Origin: Flavobacterium hydrocarbonoxydans
GTDB taxonomy: Bacteria > Bacteroidota > Bacteroidia > Flavobacteriales > Flavobacteriaceae
Length of the DNA: 64,000 bases
Direction of reading: 5' to 3'
Assembly (NCBI RefSeq): GCF_009789235.1
Contig: NZ_WSTB01000007.1
Location: 62,001 to 126,000 of the forward strand
Positions 52,603-62,232 of this stretch are shown here, in pieces; positions within the stretch are counted from its first letter, which is position 1, and each line of letters begins with the position of its first letter. Below the pieces are notes generated by a model. It did not search any database, was not told the origin of the DNA, and worked only from the letters and a program-made list of their open reading frames with translations. The translations under genes were made by a program, and so were the position numbers.

Positions 52603-54138
52603 CTACCCCAGCCACCCATCACGATCCAAACTTCGGTACTGAATCGCTTCGGAAATATGCAGCGAAACAATTTGTGGCGAAGCATCTAAATCGGCAATCG
52701 TTCTGGCAACTTTCAGGATTCGGTCGTAAGCCCTTGCCGAAAGATTAAGGCGTTCCATGGCATTTTTCAATAATTCTTTAGAGGCATCATCAAGAACACA
52801 AAACTCACGGATTTGTTTGGTATTCATTTGTGCATTATAATGAATATTAGGTAATGCTTCAAAACGAGCCGATTGTAATTCACGGGCTTTGGTAACACGT
52901 TTTCTAATTTCTACACTGCTTTCGGCTTTTCGATCATCCGATAATTTTTCGAAAGGAACTGGTGTAACTTCGATATGAATATCGATTCGGTCTAATAATG
53001 GTCCGGAAATTTTGCTCAGGTAACGCTGCATTTCGTGTGGCGAAGAAGTATTAGGCGTACTCGGATCGTTAAAAAAACCACTCGGACTTGGGTTCATACT
53101 CGCCACCAGCATAAAAGATGATGGATAAGTAACGGTAAACTTAGCACGCGAAATCGTGACTTCACGGTCTTCCAGCGGCTGACGCATGACCTCTAAAACA
53201 TCACGTTTAAATTCCGGCAATTCATCCAGAAACAAAACACCATTGTGTGCCATCGAAATTTCGCCAGGCTGCGGATAACTTCCTCCCCCAACAAGCGCCA
53301 CGTTCGAAATAGTATGATGCGGACTGCGAAACGGCCTTTGATTCATTAAACCTACTTCTTTAAGTTTTCCGGCTACGCTATGAATTTTGGTAGTTTCTAA
53401 TGCCTCACGCAAAGTCATTGGAGGCAAAATACTAGGCAATCTTTTGGCCAACATGGTTTTTCCGGCTCCGGGAGGTCCTATCAAAATAATATTGTGTCCA
53501 CCGGAAGCCGCAATTTCCATACATCGCTTGATACTTTCCTGTCCACGGACATCAGAAAAATCAAATTCCGGAAAATCCAAGGTTTGATAAAACTCTGCCC
53601 GTGTATCAATTGTCGTAGGTTCCAGTGTTCCTTTTCCGGCAAAAAAATCAATTACTTCCTGAAGATTTTCGACTCCATAAACATCAAGTCCGGCCACAAT
53701 CGCCGCTTCTTTTACATTTACTTTGGGCAAAAAGAACCCTTTATAACCTTCTTCTTTGGCTTTTATGGCAATAGGCAAAGCACCATTTATGGATTGCAAA
53801 CTCCCATCTAAAGAAAGCTCTCCCATAATTATATACTGATCGACATCAGGCGCTTTTATCTGATCTGAAGCGACCAAAATACCAATTGCCAACGGTAAAT
53901 CGTAGGCAGAACCTTCTTTACGTAAATCGGCGGGCGCCATATTGATTGTGATTCTTTTTCCGGGTAAACTTAATCCGTTGTTTTTTAAGGCAGCCGCAAT
54001 CCGGAAACTACTTTCTTTTATAGCACTATCAGGCAATCCTACTAAATGATAGCCTATCCCTTTATCCATGTGAACTTCGACAGTAATGGTCGTTGCTTCT
54101 ACTCCAAAAACGGCACTTCCGTAAACTTTAATTAGCAT
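52603..54138 (-). CDS. YifB/ComM-family Mg-chelatase-like AAA+ ATPase
   Basis: A 511-aa AAA+ protein. The N-terminal ChlI-like lobe (VEVHMDKGIGYHLVGLPDSA, GEISMAHNGVLFLDELPEFK) is followed by Walker A GPPGAGKT (221-228), Walker B VLFLDELP, and a C-terminal helical domain (RIVKRVTKARE-like). ComM-type relatives promote branch migration during natural transformation; in Bacteroidota the family is usual and its role less clear. A single gene with its own start; no operon partner adjacent. Confidence 0.93.
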   Translation of the reverse strand: MLIKVYGSAVFGVEATTITVEVHMDKGIGYHLVGLPDSAIKESSFRIAAALKNNGLSLPGKRITINMAPADLRKEGSAYDLPLAIGILVASDQIKAPDVDQYIIMGELSLDGSLQSINGALPIAIKAKEEGYKGFFLPKVNVKEAAIVAGLDVYGVENLQEVIDFFAGKGTLEPTTIDTRAEFYQTLDFPEFDFSDVRGQESIKRCMEIAASGGHNIILIGPPGAGKTMLAKRLPSILPPMTLREALETTKIHSVAGKLKEVGLMNQRPFRSPHHTISNVALVGGGSYPQPGEISMAHNGVLFLDELPEFKRDVLEVMRQPLEDREVTISRAKFTVTYPSSFMLVASMNPSPSGFFNDPSTPNTSSPHEMQRYLSKISGPLLDRIDIHIEVTPVPFEKLSDDRKAESSVEIRKRVTKARELQSARFEALPNIHYNAQMNTKQIREFCVLDDASKELLKNAMERLNLSARAYDRILKVARTIADLDASPQIVSLHISEAIQYRSLDRDGWLG

Positions 54139-54220
54139 AATTTTCTTTCATTAAAAGTTTAAATCTAATGAAAAAATATTTATTTATAAAAAATTTACTA
54201 CAATTTTAGAAAATATTTTT

Positions 54221-55189
54221 TTAAAGAAATTCTAAACCTACTTGGTTTTTAACGGTTTCTACAATTTTACTCAATTCCAGACTATTTTGATGTGACCAAA
54301 GTTTACTTTCTATTTGGTTGTTTCTAATGCAGTTATGACATTCGATAGCTTCATACGAATAGCCTTTTCCTAAATTTGGAAAACTAAAAGGAGTATATTT
54401 TTCATCTTTAATAATAGAATATCCGTCAGCCACAAACCACGGAGCGTTAAGTTCGATTCGGCCCTGAGTTCCGCCAATGATAGCTTTCATATCAGATTCT
54501 GAAACTATTGAAGCGTGTAAAACAGCCTGCGCATTCTCATATTGTAAAATCATGGAAGTTTGTAGATCAATACCGTTTTTATGAAAAATAGCTTTTGAAA
54601 TTATTTCTTTCGGAATTCCGAGCAATAGATAAGACAGAAATAATGGATAAACTCCAATATCAAATAAAGCACCTCCTCCATTATTTTTACTAAATAACCG
54701 GCTTCCTTCTGTTTCATTTCCTATAAAAGCAAAATCGGCTTTTATGTAATTTAATGCGCCAATTTCTCCATTTTCAACTTTCATCAAAACATCCTGAACT
54801 GAGGGAATAAAACGGGTCCAGAAAGCTTCCATAAAAAATTTGTTGTATTTTTTTGAAGCTTCAATCATACGAGAGGCATCATTATAGGATAGTGCCATGG
54901 GTTTTTCGCATAAAACATGTTTGTTGTTTTGTAATGCCTGAATAGACAATTCAGCGTGTGAATTATGAGGAGTCGCGATATATACAATATCTATTTCATT
55001 ATCTGCAAAAAGAGTTTCATAAGAATCATACGCTTTGTCACAATTGTACTTTTCAGCAAAATCATTTGCTTTATTAATGTCTCTGGAAGCAACCGCCGCC
55101 AATTCAGCATCCTTTATAAGTAGTAAATCTGCAGCGAATTGGTGGGCGATATTTCCAAGACCTACAATGCCCCATTTAATTTTATTCAT
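54221..55189 (-). CDS. Gfo/Idh/MocA-family NAD(P)-dependent oxidoreductase
   Basis: A 322-aa dehydrogenase with an N-terminal Rossmann domain (GIVGLGNIA, residues 7-15, then VASRDINKANDF) and the active-site EKP motif at 95-97 (LCEKPMAL). The central FMEAFWTRFIPSVQDV and GGALFDIGVYPLFLSYLLLG fit the subgroup that includes dihydrodiol dehydrogenase and glucose-fructose oxidoreductase-like enzymes. The substrate is probably a sugar or polyol. No adjacent sugar gene supports a specific call. Confidence 0.9.
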   Translation of the reverse strand: MNKIKWGIVGLGNIAHQFAADLLLIKDAELAAVASRDINKANDFAEKYNCDKAYDSYETLFADNEIDIVYIATPHNSHAELSIQALQNNKHVLCEKPMALSYNDASRMIEASKKYNKFFMEAFWTRFIPSVQDVLMKVENGEIGALNYIKADFAFIGNETEGSRLFSKNNGGGALFDIGVYPLFLSYLLLGIPKEIISKAIFHKNGIDLQTSMILQYENAQAVLHASIVSESDMKAIIGGTQGRIELNAPWFVADGYSIIKDEKYTPFSFPNLGKGYSYEAIECHNCIRNNQIESKLWSHQNSLELSKIVETVKNQVGLEFL

Positions 55190-55511
55190 TTCTAAATTTA
55201 TATTTTAATTACAAAAAATGTTAAAATCATCAAATATACATCATACTTTAAAAAAAGAGAGGCGTTTTTACCCTCTAATTAAAAGATTAAGTAGAAAGTT
55301 AACAGAAATAAAAAGGAAAATTCATATAAATTTAATTGTTGAAGAAAAAAACACATTAACAAAACACAAAATTTAACCTTGTTTTAAGAAATACATTCAA
55401 AATAGAGGGGGTCAAATTGAAAAATTAACAAAAATTAAACATAAGACACTATTTTTTATAGGGGTGTCGAATGATTTTATACTTTTATCAAAAATTTAAA
55501 ACTAAATAACT
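55190..55511. other. 322-bp region upstream of amt; nothing clear beyond a degenerate -7 box
   Basis: AT-rich sequence with no gene. TACTTTTA at 55480-55487 is one base off the -7 consensus. Two G-run motifs, TAGAGGGGGTCAAATTG (55404-55420) and TATAGGGGTGTCGAATG (55457-55473), are similar and 53 bp apart, a possible regulator site for the ammonium transporter. No sigma-54 site was recognised. Confidence 0.4.
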
Positions 55512-56837
55512 ATGCGAAAAATTATTTTAAGTGTGATACTAATCACAATTCTGTTACTATCTATTTTTTCTATTTCATTTGTTACCGAATCTAAAACCCT
55601 AGGCGCTCACGTTGTCGAATTAAAACTTGACACCGGAGATACTGCATGGATGGTTGTTGCAACTGCTTTTGTATTATTAATGACACCTGGTTTAGGTTTC
55701 TTCTACGGTGGTATGGTAGGTAAGAAAAACGTAATTAGTACAATGTTACAAAGTTTTATGGCAATGGTAATTGTTACTGTTCTATGGGTAGTTGTTGCAT
55801 TCGGATTATGCTTTGGACCATCAATAGGTGGATTCATTGGAGACCCTACTTCAAATATTTTCTTTCAGGGAGTAAGCGCAAATACCGCTTGGGAATTAGC
55901 CCCAACGATTCCGTTTATTCTTTTTGCATTGTTTCAGGCAAAATTTGCGATTATTACACCCGCTTTAATAACAGGAGCTTTTGCAGAGCGTGTACGTTTC
56001 TGGGCTTATTTATTATTCATGGTTTTATTCATATTATTTATTTACGCTCCATTATGTCACATGACATGGCATCCTGATGGATTGTTCTTCGGATGGGGAG
56101 TTCTTGATTTCGCAGGAGGAACAGTAGTACACATGAGTGCTGGTTGGGCTGCATTAGCCGGAGCTATCTTCTTAGGAAAACGTAAAGTTCAAAAAGTAAA
56201 TCCTGCCAGAATTACGTATGTATTATTAGGTACAGGTTTATTATGGTTTGGATGGTTCGGATTCAATGCAGGTTCTGCAGTTGGAGCTGGAAGTCTTGCA
56301 GCACAAGCTTTAGGAACTACAACTATTGCAGCCGCTTCTGCAGCGATGGCTTGGGTTTTCCTTGACAAAATTTTAGGTCACAAATTATCTGCAATGGGTG
56401 CTTGTATTGGTGCTGTTGTTGGTCTAGTTGCGATCACGCCAGCTGCTGGTTTTGTAAGTATCCCTCACGCTTTAGCAATTGGTGTTATTGCAAGTGTTAT
56501 CAGTAACCTTGTGGTTAGTAAATTCCCTAAAGGAAAAATTGATGATGCTCTGGATGTTTTTGCCTGTCACGGTGTTGGTGGTATGGTAGGAATGTTATTA
56601 ACTGGAGTTTTTGCATCTAATTCTGTTAACTCTATTGTGGGAGAAAACCAAGGATTAATTTTTGGTGATGCTACTTTATTCTTAACTCAATTAAAAGCAT
56701 TAGTATTGGTTTCAATCTTTGCTTTTGTAGGTTCATACATTTTATTCTTTGTTGTAAATAAAATTACTCCTCTAAGAGTTACTGAAGAAAAAGAAGAATT
56801 AGGATTAGATATTTCTCAACACGGAGAATACTTATAA
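55512..56837 (+). CDS. amt: Ammonium transporter
   Basis: A 441-aa integral membrane protein of the Amt/Mep/Rh family with an N-terminal extra hydrophobic segment and eleven core helices. Hallmarks are DTGDTAWMVVATAFVLLMTP, FFYGGMVGKKNVISTM, the pore regions including the twin histidines (GGTVVHMSAGWAAL and the later CHGVGGMVGMLLTGVF), and FGWGVLDFAGG. It moves ammonium into the cell and provides substrate for gltBD. The PII gene glnK, often next to amt, is not adjacent here. A bidirectional-looking terminator follows. Confidence 0.95.
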   Translation: MRKIILSVILITILLLSIFSISFVTESKTLGAHVVELKLDTGDTAWMVVATAFVLLMTPGLGFFYGGMVGKKNVISTMLQSFMAMVIVTVLWVVVAFGLCFGPSIGGFIGDPTSNIFFQGVSANTAWELAPTIPFILFALFQAKFAIITPALITGAFAERVRFWAYLLFMVLFILFIYAPLCHMTWHPDGLFFGWGVLDFAGGTVVHMSAGWAALAGAIFLGKRKVQKVNPARITYVLLGTGLLWFGWFGFNAGSAVGAGSLAAQALGTTTIAAASAAMAWVFLDKILGHKLSAMGACIGAVVGLVAITPAAGFVSIPHALAIGVIASVISNLVVSKFPKGKIDDALDVFACHGVGGMVGMLLTGVFASNSVNSIVGENQGLIFGDATLFLTQLKALVLVSIFAFVGSYILFFVVNKITPLRVTEEKEELGLDISQHGEYL

Positions 56838-56864
56838 GAATTAATTCCCTTTTGCCCTTAATAA

Positions 56865-56899
56865 AAAAAGCACTCTAATACCACCTTAGAGTGCTTTTT
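56865..56899. terminator. Intrinsic terminator, usable from both sides (amt and the tilS-dsbD operon)
   Basis: A perfect 14-bp stem AAAAAGCACTCTAA (56865-56878) / TTAGAGTGCTTTTT (56886-56899) has a 7-nt loop, with A-run on the left and T-run on the right. It follows the amt stop by 27 bp and lies about 170 bp after the minus-strand operon end. Confidence 0.88.
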
Positions 56900-57066
56900 A
56901 TTTGAATTAACCTCAACCTGAAAATTTATTCCTCAGTGTTTTCTTTATCTAAAAAAACACTATTCAAATTCTTCTAAAAGAATAACGAATGCAATTCTAT
57001 TTTATTGCTATAATGATTTTACAAAGGAGTAGAAATACCTTAAACTTAAAAGGATTAAAAAGAAAA

Positions 57067-57225
57067 TTATCCACAGGATTTTATACTTTCAACCTTAGTC
57101 ATAGGCTCATACATTTCTTTTTCTCTTCTTGTTTTCAGATTATCTTTATTTGCTAAATAGAATAAAAATGCTCCTAAAGCGAATAAGCCACTTATAAAAA
57201 AATCCAGAAAATTAAAAAATTTCAT
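57067..57225 (-). CDS. 52-aa single-pass membrane protein coupled to dsbD, unknown function
   Basis: A short gene encoding 52 residues: a hydrophobic helix at about 3-26 (FNFLDFFISGLFALGAFLFY then LANK), a basic and acidic tail (DNLKTRREKEMYEPMTK), and a C-terminal CG. Its ATG overlaps the dsbD stop as TAATG, the same arrangement as the tilS-dsbD junction, and the frame is free of stops to position 57067. The basic tail after the helix suggests an N-out, C-in topology. It might assist DsbD or be a small envelope protein; its lone C-terminal cysteine (C51) is notable. Confidence 0.72.
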   Translation of the reverse strand: MKFFNFLDFFISGLFALGAFLFYLANKDNLKTRREKEMYEPMTKVESIKSCG

Positions 57226-59306
57226 TATTTAAAATTCGAAATCCCGGTTTTCAGCCAAGCTAAATACTCTTCGGTACTTACATAACTGATGGTTGGTTTT
57301 GCAGTATTTAAGCTTTTACCTTCCAAATCCGTCAAAACATATAAAGGCTGTGTATTGGTTTTATATTTAGAAATCATAAAATCGGTCCATTTATCACCAA
57401 TCGTTTCGATTTTATCTCCTTTAGCAGTTACAAATTGCTGATCCGCTGGCAATGGACGTTTATCATCAACATATAAAGAAATCAGGACAATGTCGTTTTT
57501 TAAAATCGGTAATACTTTTTTATCAGACCAAACATTGTTTTCCATTTTTCTGCAATTCACGCAAGCATGGCCTGTAAAATCTAACATCATAGGTTTGTTT
57601 ATTGATTTTGCGTAAGCCAAACCATCTTCATAATCTGTAAAAACTACAATTCCATGCGGGCCTAATTCAGCTCCTTTTGGTAATTTTTCGGTCGATGCCG
57701 ACGAATTTCCGGAACCTCCCACTCCAAAAGGACTTTCGCTGTATTGTGGCGGTGGCGGAAAAGCGCTAATCAATTTTAACGGTGCTCCCCAAAGTCCGGG
57801 AATAAGATAAACTGTAAAAGCCAGAGTAACTAAGCCTAAATACAATCTGCCTACTGAAATATGTCCCAAAGGACTATCGTGTGGCAATGTAATTTTTCCA
57901 AATAAATACAAAGCCAATGCTCCAAAAATTGCAATCCAGATTACTAAAAACACTTCTCTCTCTAAGAAATGCAATTGCAAAACCAAATCAGCATTTGATA
58001 AAAACTTGAAAGCAAAAGCCAGTTCTAAAAACCCTAAAAACACTTTTACCGTATTTAGCCATCCACCTGATTTTGGAAGTGAATTCAACCAACCCGGAAA
58101 CATAGCAAAAAGCATAAAAGGCAAAGCCAATGCTAATGAGAAACCAAACATTCCTACAATTGGCCCAATAACACCATTAGTTGCTGCCTCAAACAAAAGC
58201 GAACCCACAATAGGACCCGTGCATGAAAACGAAACGATTGCCAGAGCCAAAGCCATAAATAATATTCCAATTACTCCACCTCTGTCTGCTTGCTGATCTA
58301 CTTTGTTTGCCCAGGAATTAGGCAACATAATTTCGAAACCACCTAAAAATGAAGTTGCAAAAATTACTAACAAAACAAAGAATCCCAAATTAAACCAAAC
58401 ATTTGTAGCCAATGAGTTTAAGGCATCAGCTCCAAAAATCCAGGAAACTAAAAATCCAAGTGCTACATAAATTACTATAATAGAAATTCCATAAATAATA
58501 GCATTTCTAATTCCCGCAGCTCTTGTTTTACTTTGTTTGGTAAAAAAGCTTACTGTCATTGGAATCATCGGAAAAACGCAAGGTGTTAACAATGCTGTAA
58601 AACCAAACAAAAATGCTACAAAAAAGATCGACCATAAACTTCTTGGTGATGCCGGAGCCGACGTTTCAGGTTTGGTTTCACTTTTATCAACTTCTGTTTT
58701 TGCAGTTTCATTTTTAGCAGAAGCCACTGCTGTAGTGGTAGTATCTACAGCCAAACCAGCCACTTTTGTTTCGTCTAATTTTACCTCTTTTACTGTCGCT
58801 ACTGCTTCCATTTTTAGAGAAGGCGGAATGGCAATCGAGAATTTTTTGCTCAAATTGATGCAGACTTCTTTACAAACCTGAAAATCAAATTCTACCTCAA
58901 CCGTTTTCAAATCAGGATTGGTGATGATGATTTCCTGTTCTACATGCGCTTTTCCTTCAAAGAAAGTTTCATTGACACCAAAAACATCATTAAAAGCTGT
59001 TTTCGTTTTTCCTTCTTTGGCTTTGCCTACCAAATTATAGTTTCCTTTTTGGTTTTTAAAAGCAATTTCTAACGGAAGTGGTCCGCCATCTGGTGTAAAT
59101 TGCGAATACAAATGCCAGTCTTTATCAAGTATTCCGTCGAAAATCAAAACAGCATTGGTATTTGATTTTCTTTCTATTTTTGCTGTCCATTTTACAGGTT
59201 CTAAAATCTGAGCATTGGCTTTTGCAAAAAATAAAAACATCAAAAGCAACACATATTTTTTCCAGTTTTTTCTTAGTGACATCACGCGGTATTGATTAAT
59301 ATTCAT
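57225..59306 (-). CDS. dsbD: Thiol:disulfide interchange protein DsbD
   Basis: A 693-aa inner-membrane protein that carries reducing electrons to the periplasm. The N-terminal periplasmic immunoglobulin-like domain (GILDKDWHLYSQFTPDGGPL, redox pair region CKEVCINLSKK) is followed by the eight-helix core with LTPCVFPMIPMTVSF and SCTGPIVGSLL. The C-terminal thioredoxin domain has CVNC at 582-585 (GHACVNCRKM). I use ATG 59306, whose TAATG overlap with the tilS stop suggests coupling; MSLRKNWKK at 59282 is an alternative with the same signal sequence. Confidence 0.95.
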   Translation of the reverse strand: MNINQYRVMSLRKNWKKYVLLLMFLFFAKANAQILEPVKWTAKIERKSNTNAVLIFDGILDKDWHLYSQFTPDGGPLPLEIAFKNQKGNYNLVGKAKEGKTKTAFNDVFGVNETFFEGKAHVEQEIIITNPDLKTVEVEFDFQVCKEVCINLSKKFSIAIPPSLKMEAVATVKEVKLDETKVAGLAVDTTTTAVASAKNETAKTEVDKSETKPETSAPASPRSLWSIFFVAFLFGFTALLTPCVFPMIPMTVSFFTKQSKTRAAGIRNAIIYGISIIVIYVALGFLVSWIFGADALNSLATNVWFNLGFFVLLVIFATSFLGGFEIMLPNSWANKVDQQADRGGVIGILFMALALAIVSFSCTGPIVGSLLFEAATNGVIGPIVGMFGFSLALALPFMLFAMFPGWLNSLPKSGGWLNTVKVFLGFLELAFAFKFLSNADLVLQLHFLEREVFLVIWIAIFGALALYLFGKITLPHDSPLGHISVGRLYLGLVTLAFTVYLIPGLWGAPLKLISAFPPPPQYSESPFGVGGSGNSSASTEKLPKGAELGPHGIVVFTDYEDGLAYAKSINKPMMLDFTGHACVNCRKMENNVWSDKKVLPILKNDIVLISLYVDDKRPLPADQQFVTAKGDKIETIGDKWTDFMISKYKTNTQPLYVLTDLEGKSLNTAKPTISYVSTEEYLAWLKTGISNFK

Positions 59307-60616
59307 TATTGTAATTGTATTTTTAATATTGTATTTGAAGCTTTTTCTACTTTAAAACGTTCATCTTGTCGTAATCCAACAACCCAGAGAATTTGGCCTT
59401 CAGAACATAAAAGCCAGACATTTTCTTTCTCTATCAACGACAATTTTTCGTCTTTAAAGAGTTTACTGATTTTTTTTGACTTTCCTCCCATTCCAAAAGG
59501 ATGAAAAAAATCGCCCTCTTTCCATCTGCGTAAAACTAATGGAAAACGGATTTTTTCTGCGTCCACAAAGATAGCTTTATTTGAATCTACTGTAATGTCA
59601 TCTACCTGACAAAGCTTTAATTTTAAGGGAAAATTAACTTCTGATTCGTTTTCTTCGATTGTATATTCTTCGCTTTCATCAACAACAGAAATCGGACTTA
59701 AAATAAGCGTTTCTCTGTTTTTTAGCAGTCTGAATTCTTCCGAAAGCACTTGTTTTCCGGATTGCCCATCTACTAAATCATAAATATCATTCCAGGCAAG
59801 GAAACCAAATTCATTCAGCCATTGGTACAAATACGAGTGATAATTAGGAAGCTTTTTTAATTGATTTAGATCGAAATGAATGTCGTCGCCTACTTCTTTC
59901 GCTACCTGCTGATAGACCATGATCGAAGCATCTTCGACCATTTCCTGTGATTCCTGTAAATACGATTGTGTTTTCTGAAAAGCACTCAGGAAATTTGGAT
60001 TGATTTCTTTTAAAATCGGAACCAGATCGTGACGGATCTTATTGCGCAAATATTTATTGGAAGCATTACTGCTATCCTCTCGCCATTCAATAGCATTATC
60101 CTGGGCATATTGTAGAATTTCTTCTCTCGAAAAAGGCAAAAGCGGACGGATAATTTTATCGTTTTGTTCCGGAATTCCAGTTAAACCTTCTAATCCTGTA
60201 CCACGGGAAAGATTAATGATAAAAGTTTCTAAATTATCATCGGCGTGATGAGCAGTCAAAATGTAATCGAAATTCTCGGTTTCTAAAAGTTCGTAAAACC
60301 AACTGTAGCGCAACTCTCTCGCTGCCACCTGAGTCGATAGCTTGTAGTCTTTTGCAAAAGCTTCAGTATCAAATTGAGTAGTAAATATTTCAATATTATT
60401 GTTCTGGCAATAGTTTTGAATAAAATCCTGATCGCCAAAACTTTCTAATCCGCGCAATTGAAAATTACAATGCAAAACTGCAATTTCATAAGGCAATTGC
60501 TGTAGCAAATGCAGTAAAACCATACTATCTAATCCGCCACTTACGGCCAGAAATAGTTTTTTATCTCCTAAAAAAGGAAATCTGTTTACGATATGATTTT
60601 GAAATTTTGAAAGCAT
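59306..60616 (-). CDS. tilS: tRNA(Ile)-lysidine synthase
   Basis: A 436-aa enzyme that converts C34 of tRNA-Ile(CAU) to lysidine so that it reads AUA. The PP-loop ATP-binding motif is SGGLDS (26-31, in LFLAVSGGLDSMVLLHLLQQ), followed by AVLHCNFQLRG, TAHHADDNLETF and RPLLPFSREEI. A C-terminal substrate-binding domain follows. This is an essential-gene family. It is first in a minus-strand operon; its stop overlaps the dsbD start as TAATG. It ends LKIQLQ just before that junction. Confidence 0.95.
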   Translation of the reverse strand: MLSKFQNHIVNRFPFLGDKKLFLAVSGGLDSMVLLHLLQQLPYEIAVLHCNFQLRGLESFGDQDFIQNYCQNNNIEIFTTQFDTEAFAKDYKLSTQVAARELRYSWFYELLETENFDYILTAHHADDNLETFIINLSRGTGLEGLTGIPEQNDKIIRPLLPFSREEILQYAQDNAIEWREDSSNASNKYLRNKIRHDLVPILKEINPNFLSAFQKTQSYLQESQEMVEDASIMVYQQVAKEVGDDIHFDLNQLKKLPNYHSYLYQWLNEFGFLAWNDIYDLVDGQSGKQVLSEEFRLLKNRETLILSPISVVDESEEYTIEENESEVNFPLKLKLCQVDDITVDSNKAIFVDAEKIRFPLVLRRWKEGDFFHPFGMGGKSKKISKLFKDEKLSLIEKENVWLLCSEGQILWVVGLRQDERFKVEKASNTILKIQLQ

Positions 60617-60924
60617 TGGATAAATGTAAAAAATTATATTCTATCTATTCTTAAATGAAATGTTAAGCCTGTTTTTTTTCGCCACAAATTCACGAATTAT
60701 TTTTTTACGCAGTCCCGATAGCTATCGGGATGCAGATTTATTTTTTAGGCCACAGATTAAAAGGATTTTCACAGATTTTTTAATGTTTTTGAAACTATTT
60801 TTTTGCCACAGATTAAAAAGATTTCCACAGATTTTTCTAATCATTTTAATCCGTTAATCTGTGGCTAAACCTTTTTTTTCCAAAGATTAGAAACAAATAA
60901 TTCGTGAATTCGTGGCTAACCTTT
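60617..60924. repeat. Nested inverted-repeat mosaic between tilS and pabB
   Basis: Outer arms: CACAAATTCACGAATTATTTTT (split as CACAAATTCACG, AATTATTTTT, near 60684) and AATTCGTGAATTCGTGGC near 60900. Nested inside are three GCCACAGATTAAAA-type blocks (two direct, one inverted as TTAATCTGTGGC) and an 18-bp perfect palindrome TCCCGATAGCTATCGGGA at 60713-60730. T-runs surround it. It may terminate pabB transcription. Confidence 0.8.
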
Positions 60925-62211
60925 TTAACCCAAAACCTCGTGCATTGCCTTCGCCTTCAGTAAACATTCTTCATACTCATTTTCCGGAATAGACTGTGCT
61001 GTAATGGCGCTCCCGACAGAAAACGAAACATATTGATTTTCCTGATTATATAAAATACTTCTGATGACAACATTAAAATCAAAATCGCCTTCTGGGGTAA
61101 AATAACCAATCGCTCCGCTGTACAAACCACGTTTGGTTTCCTCAAGATTTTCGATGATTTTCATTACTGATATTTTCGGTGCTCCTGTCATGCTTCCCAT
61201 GGGGAAAGTTGTTTTTAAAACGTCAACTGCAGAATATTGAGTATCTAACTTTGAGGTCACGGTAGAAATCATTTGATGCACCTGCAAAAAAGAATATATT
61301 TTGCAGAGTTCCGTAACTTTTACTGAGCCTTTTTGAGCTGTTTTTGATAAATCATTCCGAACCAAATCGGTAATCATGATATTTTCGGCACGTTCTTTTG
61401 AATCGTTTTCCAGAAATTGCTTTGACTTTTCATCTTCAACTGGATTAGAAGAACGCTTAGAAGTTCCTTTTATGGGTTGAGAAATGATCGTTTCACCACT
61501 CTTTTTCAGATATCTTTCTGGCGAAGCCGATAGTAAAAATTGTTTGTGATTTTTAAAGAAAACTGAAAACGGTGCCTGCGAAATTGCATTCAGTTTCTGG
61601 AATTTTTCTAAGGGATTAATGATGGCATCTTCAGCAAAAAATTCCATACAAAAATTAGCTTCATACATATCACCTGCGTGAATGTGATCCAGCATTTTTT
61701 TTACTTTTTCAATATAGAATTCTTTTGAAATTCTTTGTTGCACTTCGACTCCGTTCAGTGTGACAAACGAATCAAATTCACTTTGAACAATTTCCTCAAA
61801 ATCTTCTTCTACTTCATCATCACATAACATTAAATACTGCACTTCAAGCTGATTCCCTTTCAATAAAAACACTTTTTTGGGTTGAAAAAAGAACAAATCA
61901 GGAAACCCTAAACCATCAAAATTAGAAGATTTTAAAGGTTCAATATTATTCTTTAAATCGTATGACAAATAACCATAAAGCCAGTCTTTAGTCGTTTGCT
62001 GGTATTGTTTTAAATCCTCAAAAGCATTGTGAAAATCGGTTTTTAAAGACGTAAAAGCATCCACAGCCAGCATACAATCAAAACTGGAGTATTCTTGCGG
62101 ATAGGAATTACTATCCAAAAAAATGACTTCGCGAAATTGCTGTGACCAACTTAAAAGTTGCTGTTTGAACTGCTCAGGATTCGGAATATGCTTGTGAATT
62201 GAAACTCTCAA
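60925..62211 (-). CDS. pabB: Aminodeoxychorismate synthase component I-like (PabB family)
   Basis: A 428-aa chorismate-utilising enzyme. It forms aminodeoxychorismate for folate synthesis from chorismate and ammonia, with glutaminase from a PabA partner not found here. The conserved C-terminal domain has SASPERYLKKSGETI, QPIKGTSKRSSNPVEDEKSK, NIMITDLVRNDLS, FPMGSMTGAPKISVMKIIE and GLYSGAIGYFTPEG, the standard anthranilate/para-aminobenzoate synthase signatures. I propose TTG 62211 as the start because a -7 box at 62233-62240 precedes it and the frame upstream from ATG 62289 is above that box. A pabC homologue is not nearby. Confidence 0.88.
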   Translation of the reverse strand: MRVSIHKHIPNPEQFKQQLLSWSQQFREVIFLDSNSYPQEYSSFDCMLAVDAFTSLKTDFHNAFEDLKQYQQTTKDWLYGYLSYDLKNNIEPLKSSNFDGLGFPDLFFFQPKKVFLLKGNQLEVQYLMLCDDEVEEDFEEIVQSEFDSFVTLNGVEVQQRISKEFYIEKVKKMLDHIHAGDMYEANFCMEFFAEDAIINPLEKFQKLNAISQAPFSVFFKNHKQFLLSASPERYLKKSGETIISQPIKGTSKRSSNPVEDEKSKQFLENDSKERAENIMITDLVRNDLSKTAQKGSVKVTELCKIYSFLQVHQMISTVTSKLDTQYSAVDVLKTTFPMGSMTGAPKISVMKIIENLEETKRGLYSGAIGYFTPEGDFDFNVVIRSILYNQENQYVSFSVGSAITAQSIPENEYEECLLKAKAMHEVLG

Positions 62212-62232
62212 AAATGGATAAATTTTAGACTT

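Noticed and set aside
55190..55511. Sigma-54 promoter for amt
   Set aside because: No TGGCAC-N5-TTGCA-type element was found; only G-run motifs and a degenerate -7 box.
60660..60857. Frame through the mosaic inverted repeats near 60.7 kb
   Set aside because: Pure translation of dispersed repeats.
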